Part shown: positions 11,165 to 21,000 of the stretch, piece after piece
How the letters are laid out: every line of letters starts with the position of its first letter
Numbering within the stretch: the stretch's first letter is position 1
Source: Lachnospiraceae bacterium
GTDB taxonomy: Bacteria > Bacillota > Clostridia > Lachnospirales > Lachnospiraceae
DNA: 64,000 bases
Reading direction: 5' to 3'
Assembly (NCBI GenBank): GCA_022799755.1
Contig: JAAWOU010000004.1
Coordinates: forward strand, 1-64,000
Program-made: the position numbers and the translations under genes
Notes under the pieces: generated by a model
The model's database searches: none
What the model was told of the DNA's origin: nothing
Seen by the model: only the letters and a program-made list of their open reading frames with translations

Positions 11165-11371
11165 AAGCAGCCTCCTTTCATATTTATTTATAAACAATGA
11201 TGTCAATATCAATCTCCAATAAATCCAACAGGGCATATTGAATCTAAATGCTTGTCCTGCGAAATGAGATCTTTCAGACAGCTTGTTATACATCACGTAT
11301 ACTCTGTTGCTAACAGACCCATACATATCCCACCCAAATATATAATAGAATCGAAATATGCCGACTACTTC

Positions 11372-11400
11372 ATTATAATATATTAAGGTTCAAAAGTCTA
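11372..11400 (-). promoter_or_regulatory. Predicted sigma-A promoter for the peptide/ABC islet
   Basis: Minus strand TAGACT - 17 bp - TATAAT. Confidence 0.6.
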
Positions 11401-11572
11401 TAGTTAAAGCAAAAAAGTAACTCTCCCTCATGCGGTTCATGACATTTTCATAAAGAATTGCCCCATGATGCCGATATTCTTGATATATGGACAGGGAAAA
11501 GAAAAGCATCCCGCGCAAGCTTTCCTGACAGTAAAACCACAAATGTCAGCAGACAGCGAAATGGAGGTTACT

Positions 11573-12217
11573 ATGAACATCAGCTTACAGAACGGAAAAC
11601 ACGCGTTCGCAGGATTAAGCCAGGGCTTCGGCGGCGGCCTGATGAAAAGCACGGCCCAGAAGCTGGAGCGGCAGGCCAAGCGCGACAGCCAGGTGGCATT
11701 TTTCGAAAATCAGAAGAAGAACCTGAAAAACATCCAATGCTCCAGCCCGGAGGAAGTAGCCAGGGTGTTGGAGCTGCTGCATTCCTATGAAGACCAGATT
11801 GCCGCTGCCAAGGCGGAATACAACAATGCCCAGATGATGCATTTGATGGACGAGGCAAAGGAGCGGGGCGAGGAAATCGCCAAGGCCATAGAAAAGAGCG
11901 AACCCAAGACCGCGGAGGAACGCAAGAAAGAGGCCGTGGAGGAAGCCCTGGGCATTGATGAAGGGCAAGGGCTGCTTAGCGATATCCTGGATCAGGTTAC
12001 TGAGGAAGCTGCAAAGGCACTGGAGGACATGTCCGAAGCGCAGGCTCCTCTGGATCAGACAGAGACACAGGCAGCGCAGGCCTCTCCGGATCAGGAACCC
12101 GCGCAGGCAGCGGAAGTGTTGGATGCGGCGGTTCTATTGGAGCCGCAGGATATTCGTGGGCAGGAGATGCTGCCAGAGTATCCTGCCGCATACAAGAGGT
12201 TCGATGCCTTTGCGTGA
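11573..12217 (+). CDS. Hypothetical protein, charged/alanine-rich and probably helical
   Basis: GGAGGTTACTATGAACATC RBS/start; MNISLQNGKHAFAGLSQGFGGG...KEAVEEALGIDEG. Confidence 0.75.
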   Translation: MNISLQNGKHAFAGLSQGFGGGLMKSTAQKLERQAKRDSQVAFFENQKKNLKNIQCSSPEEVARVLELLHSYEDQIAAAKAEYNNAQMMHLMDEAKERGEEIAKAIEKSEPKTAEERKKEAVEEALGIDEGQGLLSDILDQVTEEAAKALEDMSEAQAPLDQTETQAAQASPDQEPAQAAEVLDAAVLLEPQDIRGQEMLPEYPAAYKRFDAFA

Positions 12218-12238
12218 CCCAAAACACAGAGTTTCACC

Positions 12239-12277
12239 AAACCACAGCCTGTCTGCCCACCGGCACGGCTGTGGTTT
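12239..12277 (+). terminator. Terminator-like inverted repeat after the plus-strand gene
   Basis: AAACCACAGCC ... GGCTGTGGTTT, 11-bp arms. Confidence 0.5.
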
Positions 12278-12323
12278 CCTGTCTCATCTTCCGAACATCT
12301 TTCCGTTCGTAAAAGCGCCCTCC

Positions 12324-13835
12324 TTACCTACTGTCCGCCATGTCCGGTAAGTACAGTATCCGGTATCCTGCCGCCCGCAACGCTTGGCATAATCTCAGGC
12401 TTAGCCTGATTACATCTTCATTTTCAGGAAGCAGTGAAGCATCAAACATATCCGTGCCCTCAATCACCTTGTACGGGACTCCCGTTATCCGCCGGAAAAT
12501 CTCCCGGCATTCTGGCCGGAGCCTGATATTGCGCAGATCCACCGCCTCCGCATCCTGCGCAAGAATTGCCCGGTGGAGATACCCGCTGTAATTCGCCGGC
12601 AGTCCCTCATACAGCACCTGTCCGTCCCGGGTCATCCTGCCGCCGACAGTCATTCCTCTGCGCAAGGGCTGTCCGGCTGCAACTCTGCCCCGACCAACCA
12701 CTCTCCCGCCGATGGCTGCGATATCCGACCTGCTGTCAAAGGGATCCCCCTGGTACCGCAGGGCGTAGAAGCCTACATGGGCCGTATCCACCGCTTTCAC
12801 CGCCCAGCCTTTCCTGTCCGCGAAATCCTGCACTGCCCTGCGCCCGGCCTCATAGGCATAGCGCTTGCTCTCCGGATTCTCCGCGGTAGACCCGGCATGG
12901 CATCTCCAGTGATAAAGCACCTTTGGAATATGGAGCACAGCCTCCTCCCTCTTCTCTAATCTGTCCGCCGCCCGCAGCACCAGGTCGAAATCCTGAGCGC
13001 CGTCATATGCTGTACGGAATCCCAGTTCCTGCATCAGTTCCCGCTTCATCACAAGGAAATGGCAGATATAATTATTGCTCAAAAGCAAGTCCAGGTTAAA
13101 GTCTTCTTTCCAATTCGGCTCAAAGTATTCCGTCCGGTCCCCATTGCACTTGTCCTCATCCGAATAGAGCATCTGCGGCTCTGTCCCCCGACGATGCGCC
13201 TCCCGGATAGCGATCGCCATCTGGTAGAGCGCATCCGGCGTCAGCACATCATCGTGATCCAGCAGCCCAATGTAGTCGCCCATGGCATAGGGAAGCGCCT
13301 GATTGGTATTTTCGGCAATCCCAGCGTTGCGTTTCAGGTGCAAATAGCGGATTTTCCCTGGAGAGAATCCCGGAGCCGTCTTTAAATCCTGCCCCCCATG
13401 TTCTCCCAGGGCAGCTCCTCCCTGCCCGGCTTCCTCTGTTCCCAGGCTTTCCTGCCCAAAGCCGTCAAAGTCCGCCTCGCCAGGCTCCAGCATCCTCCGC
13501 AAGGCCTGTTCCACACTGTCGTCCTCAGTGGCATCTGCCAGAATCACCTCCCACTTAGGATACGTCTGGCTGCGCAGGGACTCAACCAGATCTTCCAAAT
13601 ACTCCGGTTTCGTCCGATACGCGGGGACGATTATGCTGAACGTGGCGTTAAGGCCCTGCCGCTCCCATCCCCTGCGCTGAGCCTCCAGTTCCTCCTCTGC
13701 AGGCGGCACCCAGACATAAGGAGTCTTCTTTCTCTCCTGAAGCCTCTCCCGGACAGCGTACCATGTCCTGCGGATGCCGTTTCGCTTGCAATAATATATG
13801 GTTTTTTTGAGATTTGCCCTGTTAATTCTGCCCAA
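12324..13835 (-). CDS. GT2-family glycosyltransferase with a degenerate C-terminal half
   Basis: FSIIVPAYRTKPEYLEDLVESLRSQTYPKWEVILADAT...GDYIGLLDHDDVLTPDALY...YSDEDK...GAQDFDLVLRAAD. Confidence 0.87.
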   Translation of the reverse strand: MGRINRANLKKTIYYCKRNGIRRTWYAVRERLQERKKTPYVWVPPAEEELEAQRRGWERQGLNATFSIIVPAYRTKPEYLEDLVESLRSQTYPKWEVILADATEDDSVEQALRRMLEPGEADFDGFGQESLGTEEAGQGGAALGEHGGQDLKTAPGFSPGKIRYLHLKRNAGIAENTNQALPYAMGDYIGLLDHDDVLTPDALYQMAIAIREAHRRGTEPQMLYSDEDKCNGDRTEYFEPNWKEDFNLDLLLSNNYICHFLVMKRELMQELGFRTAYDGAQDFDLVLRAADRLEKREEAVLHIPKVLYHWRCHAGSTAENPESKRYAYEAGRRAVQDFADRKGWAVKAVDTAHVGFYALRYQGDPFDSRSDIAAIGGRVVGRGRVAAGQPLRRGMTVGGRMTRDGQVLYEGLPANYSGYLHRAILAQDAEAVDLRNIRLRPECREIFRRITGVPYKVIEGTDMFDASLLPENEDVIRLSLRLCQALRAAGYRILYLPDMADSR

Positions 13836-13850
13836 GTCCGCCTCCTATAC

Positions 13851-14285
13851 TCAAGACCGCCAGGATTTACTGTTCCGCCTGAAACGAACATACTTGGCTG
13901 GCGGTCTTTCGTTGTAGGTTACTGCAGACTTCAGTGGTGTGCAGTATAAATGCCATCCCATCTCCTCTAGGGAATCCAGCACGGACTGGGGCACATTTGA
14001 CACGTCCCCCTTTTTCAGGCGTATGCTGAAATACACATTCATCTGGCCCGGATAGCTGAGCATCATGGTTCCATCGTGCAGGATGAGTATCCTGTCTCCA
14101 GTCCGGAAGTTCCCAATCCTGCCCCGAATGACCACAGGCTCTCCCGAGCCTCTGTTAAAGACAATAATGTCATCATTCGCATTGATATAAATACCGGTAC
14201 TAAATGTAAAGGGGCTCAGCGCAAAAAGGCCGGCCGCTGCCAGGCATATAAGCGCAATTAGGCTAATAATAAATTTCTTTTTCAT
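13851..14285 (-). CDS. Hypothetical membrane-anchored or secreted protein
   Basis: MKKKFIISLIALICLAAAGLFALSPF signal/TM; no family recognised. Confidence 0.6.
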   Translation of the reverse strand: MKKKFIISLIALICLAAAGLFALSPFTFSTGIYINANDDIIVFNRGSGEPVVIRGRIGNFRTGDRILILHDGTMMLSYPGQMNVYFSIRLKKGDVSNVPQSVLDSLEEMGWHLYCTPLKSAVTYNERPPAKYVRFRRNSKSWRS

Positions 14286-14325
14286 CCGTTCTCCTTTTCC
14301 TCCCATTGGGAACAGCCGCCTCCGC

Positions 14326-15900
14326 TCAGACAGATTCAATGCGGCACTGGTACTCCTTTGATTTTTTATTATAATTGATCCCTACCAGCAGTATTTTCCC
14401 CTCGTAATCTTCCAGTGCCTGCACATATTTCCTGTCCTTTACCTGTTCAATCGCACCCCGGGCTGAACGATTCCATTTCAGTTCCACAATCATGGCTGGT
14501 TTGTCAGAGTGCTTCCTGGGCAGAAATACGATATCCGCATACCCCTTTCCGGTGGGCATTTCACGGATTAGCATATACTCTTTCACAGCATTGAAATAAG
14601 CAAGGGCAATGACGCAGCTCAGGGAATTTTCATCGTTATAGTGCAGCACCGAAGCATTCGCCATATGCACTGCGCCTATCCTCTCCGCCACTGCCTCCGC
14701 ATCCATGCGCCATGTGGCCTCAAGCAGCCTGTCCGATGCATTGATAGCGTCCATCACAGGCTTCCAACCTGCGTCTTCTATTGCATTGACAAACTCTCCC
14801 CTGACCTCCTCGTTAGGAATCCGCACGCTTGTGTTTTCTCTGTCATAGGTCAGGTATCCCAGATGAATCAGCAATGTCAAAATATCGTCTCGGCTCTTGA
14901 AAGACGTCATGTCATTCTGGAATTTTGCCGGATTTATCCTGCAGGAATCTCCGGCCAGCATTCTGGCTACAGCGTCCCGCAAGCCGTCAAAATTCATGCT
15001 GATATAGCTTTTCAGGGATTCGTAAGTCTCCGTATTTGTCCAGTAATTGCCGATTCTCTTCCTGCGAATGGAATCCACCACCGATTTCGGATTATAGACA
15101 TGCAGGCCCTTTTCAAGCACATATCCGTCATACCACTGTGCAGTCTGCGCAAAATCCATTCCGTGTCTTTCGCACAGCTTTCGAACCTCAGCCTCCGTAA
15201 AACCCACATACTCGGCCAGCACATCCGCCTCCAGCATGGTAAATTCATCAAAATTATTCAATGCAGACTCTGTACCGTATTTTTTAATCGGGAGAATTCC
15301 CGTCAAATATGCCAGCTTAATGAATCTCTTGGCGGGGACATCTTTGAAAAGACCCCGCAGGAAATCGATATATTCTGTCTGGGCTCCGTCATCATCCTTA
15401 TCCTCCCTGAAAACAGCATCCCATTCATCGATGATGACGATGAATCTCGTCCCTTTGGCCTTATTGATGCCTGCAAGCGCCTCCCGCAACGTGACCGCAG
15501 CTTCCGGAATACATCCGGGAAAGGTTTCCCTGAGTTCTCTGATTACAGCACCCTGTATTCCTGACACAATACTTTCTCCGGCTTTTCCTGTATTCCGAAA
15601 GGAATTGATATCTATATGGATGACATCGTATTGATTGAGATGCTCGGCAAAATGCCTGTTGGATGCAATTTTGCAGTTTTCAAACAGTCCTGCAGAATCG
15701 CACCCTTTGCCGTAATAAGCCACCAGCATTTCAGCCGCAATGGACTTTCCAAAACGTCTCGGCCTGCTTACGCAGAGACATCTTTGTTCAGTATCCAGCA
15801 CAGAATTCGTATACGCCAGCATCTGTGTCTTGTCCACATATATCTGTGATCTTATGGCGCTCTCAAATCCTTGGTTTCCCGGATTTAAAAAAATCCCCAT
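14326..15900 (-). CDS. AAA-ATPase-like protein with C-terminal PD-(D/E)XK nuclease domain
   Basis: MGIFLNPGNQGFESAIRSQIYVDKTQML...SRPRRFGKSIAAEML...FIVIIDEWDAVF; C-term ADIVFLPRKHSDKPAMIVELKWN. Confidence 0.88.
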   Translation of the reverse strand: MGIFLNPGNQGFESAIRSQIYVDKTQMLAYTNSVLDTEQRCLCVSRPRRFGKSIAAEMLVAYYGKGCDSAGLFENCKIASNRHFAEHLNQYDVIHIDINSFRNTGKAGESIVSGIQGAVIRELRETFPGCIPEAAVTLREALAGINKAKGTRFIVIIDEWDAVFREDKDDDGAQTEYIDFLRGLFKDVPAKRFIKLAYLTGILPIKKYGTESALNNFDEFTMLEADVLAEYVGFTEAEVRKLCERHGMDFAQTAQWYDGYVLEKGLHVYNPKSVVDSIRRKRIGNYWTNTETYESLKSYISMNFDGLRDAVARMLAGDSCRINPAKFQNDMTSFKSRDDILTLLIHLGYLTYDRENTSVRIPNEEVRGEFVNAIEDAGWKPVMDAINASDRLLEATWRMDAEAVAERIGAVHMANASVLHYNDENSLSCVIALAYFNAVKEYMLIREMPTGKGYADIVFLPRKHSDKPAMIVELKWNRSARGAIEQVKDRKYVQALEDYEGKILLVGINYNKKSKEYQCRIESV

Positions 15901-15968
15901 TCCCGGCCCTCCCAACTTTATCTGACTATCACCAAATGAAAAGCATTTCCTGTCTTCTGTTTTAGGAA

Positions 15969-16001
15969 AACAGGCAGGAAAACATCTGCTCCCTGCCTGT
16001 T
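15969..16001 (-). terminator. Inverted repeat downstream of phosphoglucomutase gene
   Basis: AACAGGCAGG...CCTGCCTGTT, followed by TTTTCC on the minus strand. Confidence 0.5.
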
Positions 16002-16123
16002 CCTGCATTATTTATCCTGATGGTCACTAAAATTTGCCCTGGAATGCTCTTCTTCCATTATCCCCCGGCTCAACGGCGGCAGGCATCACGAATTGACTGC
16101 AAATTTCACTGCTGGTGTGTAGC

Positions 16124-17845
16124 TTACAGCACAGCTTTCAGATCCTCGGTCAGCTGCGCGAGCTTCGCGGCGGCGTCCTCTAAGCTGCTCCCCTTGACAC
16201 CCATGTAGAACTTGATCTTGGGCTCCGTGCCCGAGGGACGGGCGCAGCACCATGCATCGTCGGGGAGTTCGAAATACAGTACATTGGATTTCGGCAGGCC
16301 GGTCTTTCCCTCTTCGCCGGTGGCCATGTCCACGATGCGGTCGGTCTGGTAATCCCTGAACTTCAGCACCTGATGGCCGCCGAATGCCTTGGGCGGGTTC
16401 TGGCGCAGCTTTTCCATGATCTCCGCGATCTGTCTGGAACCGTCTATGCCTTTCAGAGTGATGGTGTACTGGGACTCCTTGTAATAGCCGTACTTCTCGT
16501 AGGTCTCCAGCATCATATCCCACAGGGTCTTGCCGTGCTTCTTGCAGTAGGCTGCCACCTCGCACAGGCACATCACTGCCACGATGGCGTCCTTGTCCCT
16601 GGCGTGTGTCCCGGCCAGGCACCCGTAACTCTCCTCCAGGCCGAACACATAATGGTTGCTGCCTGTCTGCTGGAAAAGCTTGATCTGCTCGCCGATGAAC
16701 TTAAATCCCGTGAGTACCTCGATGCGCTTCACGCCGTAGGCGCCGGTGATGGGGCCTGTCATGTTGGTGGTGACGATGGTGGTCACCAGAGCGGGATTCT
16801 CCGGCATGGTCTTAGTGGCAGTGCGCTCCCGCAGGATGTATTCCGCAATCAGCATGCCGGACATATTTCCCGTAAAGGAGACATACTCCCCTGTTTTGGA
16901 ATCCTTGGCGTAGATGCCCAGGCGGTCCGCATCCGGGTCTGTAGCCAGGACGACATCCGCATCTTTCTCTTTCGCCAGCCGCAGGGCGTATGTAAATGCC
17001 TTGGGATCCTCAGGATTGGGATACTCCAGCGTGGTGAAGTTGGGGTCGGGATTCTCCTGCTCCGGCACCACATACACATGCTTGAAGCCCAGTTCCGACA
17101 AAATGCGCCTGGCAGGCACATTTCCCGTGCCGCACAGAGGCGTGTATACAATCTTGATATCGTCCGCCACCTCGGCGATGACCTCCGGATGGATGATCTG
17201 TTTCTTCAGTTCCGCCATGTAGGCATCGTCAATTTCCTTGCCGATGACCTGATACAGGCCCTTTCCTATGGCCTCCTGCTTATCCATGGTCTTCACGGTA
17301 TGGTAGTCCTTGATGGCCTGGACTTCCTCGATGATCTGCTTGTCGAAAGGAGCCGTCACCTGAGCGCCGTCCTCCCAGTACACCTTGTAGCCGTTGTACT
17401 CCGGCGGGTTATGGCTGGCGGTCACCACAATGCCTGCCGTGCAGCCTAATGTGCGCAGGGCAAAGGAAAGCTCCGGCGTAGGACGGAGAGCGTCGAACAC
17501 GTAGGCCTTGACGCCGTTGGCCGCCAGGCACAGAGCTGCCACATCCGCGAACTCAGGAGACATGCGTCTGGAGTCATAGGCGATGGCCACACCCTTTTCC
17601 TGCGTCCCTTTTTTCAGGATAAAATTGGCCAGGCCCTGGGTAGCCTTGCGGACCGTATAGATATTCATGCGGTTGGTGCCGGCCCCGATAATGCCCCTGA
17701 GGCCTCCGGTGCCGAACTCCAGCTCCTTGTAGAACCTTTCCTCGATCTCTTTCTCATCGTTGCGGATGGCCAGCAGTTCATCCTTTGTACCCTGGTCGAA
17801 ATAATCGTCCTCCAGCCAGAAGTTAAACTCGTCCATATAGCTCAT
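16124..17845 (-). CDS. Phosphoglucomutase/phosphomannomutase family (alpha-D-phosphohexomutase)
   Basis: IVVTASHNPPEYNGYKVYW, ATDPDADRLGI, GLEESYG, RPSGTEPKIKFY. Confidence 0.95.
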   Translation of the reverse strand: MSYMDEFNFWLEDDYFDQGTKDELLAIRNDEKEIEERFYKELEFGTGGLRGIIGAGTNRMNIYTVRKATQGLANFILKKGTQEKGVAIAYDSRRMSPEFADVAALCLAANGVKAYVFDALRPTPELSFALRTLGCTAGIVVTASHNPPEYNGYKVYWEDGAQVTAPFDKQIIEEVQAIKDYHTVKTMDKQEAIGKGLYQVIGKEIDDAYMAELKKQIIHPEVIAEVADDIKIVYTPLCGTGNVPARRILSELGFKHVYVVPEQENPDPNFTTLEYPNPEDPKAFTYALRLAKEKDADVVLATDPDADRLGIYAKDSKTGEYVSFTGNMSGMLIAEYILRERTATKTMPENPALVTTIVTTNMTGPITGAYGVKRIEVLTGFKFIGEQIKLFQQTGSNHYVFGLEESYGCLAGTHARDKDAIVAVMCLCEVAAYCKKHGKTLWDMMLETYEKYGYYKESQYTITLKGIDGSRQIAEIMEKLRQNPPKAFGGHQVLKFRDYQTDRIVDMATGEEGKTGLPKSNVLYFELPDDAWCCARPSGTEPKIKFYMGVKGSSLEDAAAKLAQLTEDLKAVL

Positions 17846-18023
17846 TTGCCTCTCCTCTTTTCTGCGCAGAGTTTTCAGGGTTCCCCTGTATCTGCATTCC
17901 GCGCTTCTGCAGATCTCTATGTCCCCCAATGTCTTACTTAGTCACCATTGTACCATATATTTCCAGACTATTCCATAGAAAGGATTGAATTTTTATTGAT
18001 TTCCCCGGTCCTTATGTATATTC

Positions 18024-21000
18024 TCACACGCCAATCCAGCGAATCATTGCGGCAGTCAGCTGCGCAACGTCCAGGGGCTTGGCCATGTGCTCATTCATTC
18101 CCGCCTCTCTGCCTACAGCCACGTCTTCCGCAAAGGCATTGGCGGACAGCGCAATGATCGGTATGGACAGCACGTCTCTGCGGGGAAGCTTTCTGATGGC
18201 GCGGGTGGCTTCGTATCCGTTCATCACAGGCATCTGGATGTCCATTAATATCATGTCGAAATATCCCTCCGGCATGGATTCGAAGAGCTCCAGGCCCTTT
18301 TTGCCGTCCGAAGCGCATTCCACCGCTGCGCCGGTGGCGCCGATGATCTCCATGGCGATCTCCTGATTGATGATATTGTCCTCCACCAGCAGAATTCTTC
18401 TGCCCGTAAACCGGGCGTCGGCGTTGGTTTCCTCCGCTTTCTGCGCCACATCCGCCGTATCTCCAGCCCCTTTGTGCAGCTTCAAAAGCAATGTCACCGT
18501 GACTCTTGTCCCCTTGCCCAGGGCGCTCTCCACCTTGATGAATCCGCCCATCATGCGCACGATGTTCTGGGCAATGGTCATCCCCAGCCCGGTTCCCTCG
18601 ATCCTGCTGATCCGGGAATCCTCCGCGCGGCTGAAAGGCTCATAGATATGAGGCAGAAATTCCTGGTCCATTCCGATGCCGTTGTCTTCGAAGACAAAGT
18701 CGTAAAAACAGCAGCCGTACTTCTTGGTCTCCCGCTCTACGACAGTCAGGCTCAGCCGCCCTCCCTCCGGTGTGAACTTGATGGAATTGCTCAGGATATT
18801 GGAGAAGACCTGGCTGATGCGCCCCTTGTCCCCTATGACCTCCTGATGCTCCACATCCCCGTGGGAGCTCCTAAGCTCCAGTCCCTTTTCCGCCGCCCGG
18901 GGCTGCAGCGCCGAAACCACATCCTCTATCAGCCCGGAAATCTTAAACTCATCCGCCACCAGATCCACATTGCCGGATTCCAGCTCGCTCATATCCAGGA
19001 TTTCGTTTACCAGGGAGAGCAGGCTGCTGCCGGACACGGCGATTTTCCCCAGGCAGTCCCGCACTCTCTCGTGATCCTGCACATTTTCCGAGGCGATTTT
19101 CGTCATCCCCATAATGCCGTTCATGGGCGTGCGGATGTCATGGCTCATCCGGGAGAGGAACTCGCTCTTGGAGGCATTGGCATGGTTGGCCGCCTCGCAG
19201 GCCGCCTGGATCGCCCGCTGCTCCCGCATCTCCTTGCGCTTGCTCTCCGTCACGTCCTGGGCCGCATAGACGACCCCGCTGGCCCTGCCCTCTTCGTCCG
19301 TCCTGGCCAGCACCGCAGTGGCCCGTATCCAGCCGTAATCGTCCGGAGAACTGTCTGCCCTTTCCGGCATCTTGCGGTATGCGAAAGTCACGAACGGCTG
19401 CTCTCTCTTCAGCACCTGGCGCAGATTTTTGCTGCTCATGGTATAGAGATAATTGGCCCGGTCCTCCGGATGAACAAAGGTCTCCGCATAGGTCCGAAGC
19501 GCCGTATCATAGTCCGTTCGATCCCCCAGAACCTCCCGCACATCCTCCAGCTGGTTCATGCCCCGCATCTGATTCTGCTCCAGATCCCCGTAGTAAGTGG
19601 CAAAGAACATGCTGCTTAAGCTGTTTATGATACTGGCCTGTTCCTGCTCCAGCTTCAGGCGCTCCCGCTCCTCCAGCTTCTCTTTGGTAATGTCCCGTCC
19701 CAGGATATTCACCAGAACCTGCCCGCCGCTGCGGATATAGGTCACATGCTGCTCCAGCCACTGCTCTCTGGGGCCCTGCAGGCGGTAGCTGCAGATCTCC
19801 TCCGAGTAATCCTGGGTCTCTTCCGCCCGTCTGCGCATGTGCTCGGGGCTCATGCATTTCCGGAATTTATCCAGATCCTCCGGATAAACGGAGCTTTCCA
19901 GCGCCCGCTGGTAAAACTGGGTATACCGCCCCTTTCCGCCATTCTGGGGCTGTGCGCTCTCATTGAGCCAGAACCGCTCACACTGATCGTTCTCCAGATA
20001 GACTGTGGTCATCACATGGAAGCGGGACTTGAGGATGGCTGCCATCTGCATATCCCTCTGGGACAGAATCTGCTCCTGCCGCACGCGCGCGTCCACATCC
20101 TGAAGCGCCACCACCACATAGTTTCTCGTGCTCTGGTTGCGGCCGAAGTACGCGATGACCGCCACATACCGGTACTTGCCTCCCACCCTCCACTGGCACA
20201 GCATATCCAGCTTCTGCAGCCCCCGGTCTCTGGCCGAAAGCAGTCCCTCCAGGGAGAATTTCTTCCCGAATTGCTCCCGGTTCTCCGGATGGATCTGCCG
20301 GATCAGCCGGGACTGCATGACCACGTCCCACATCAATGTCTGGGAAGTCCACCCCTCCTGGCTGTATCCGCCCTCCCGGACCAGGTTGACATTCCCGTCA
20401 TTTAATTCGATGGTATAGATGCCCAGATTCTGCTCTCCCAAAGTCCGGGTAACCTCCTGGAGACGTACGCTGGTCTCGTCCAGTTCCAGGCTTTCTTTCA
20501 GCATATCCTGCACATCCTTGATATAGATCAGAACCGTCTGATTCCGATCCGTGTATCCCGAGTCAGGCGTCACCTCCAGCAGATTCCAGCGATACCCTCC
20601 CGGAGAGCTGCGCCTGTAGCTGCAGGTCAGATGCTTGCGCCCGGTGCGCAGCACGCTTTTGAGATACTCCGGATGGGTGAAGCTCAGGAAGCGTTCCATG
20701 TCGTCCGGGTGGATGACGCCGTGTTGCTTAAACTGCTCCAGCCAGGCTCCGAACGTCTCTTTCCTGCTGTCAATGGCCCACTCCTCCGCCCCCGACTTGA
20801 CCACCTCATAGCTGTCCTGGCTCAGATTCACCCGCAGTATCTTGCGGTAAATATTGCTGAACTCGTCCAGATGGGGCGTCAGCGTGATCATGAATGCAGG
20901 TATGTGGTCCTCCCAGAGCATCCGCCTGGCCTCCATGTCCACGGTGCCCAGAAGATTATCGTTGTTGATGGACTGGCTTTTCGGCTTATCGCCGATGTTC

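Noticed and set aside
11048-11326. 92-aa version of the small peptide ORF
   Set aside because: The upstream start has a weak RBS, while the internal Met at 11164 has AGGAGG at good spacing; the 38-aa form is preferred.
16373-19619. Plus-strand ORFs of 358 and 381 aa
   Set aside because: Antisense to phosphoglucomutase and histidine kinase; low-complexity shadow translations.
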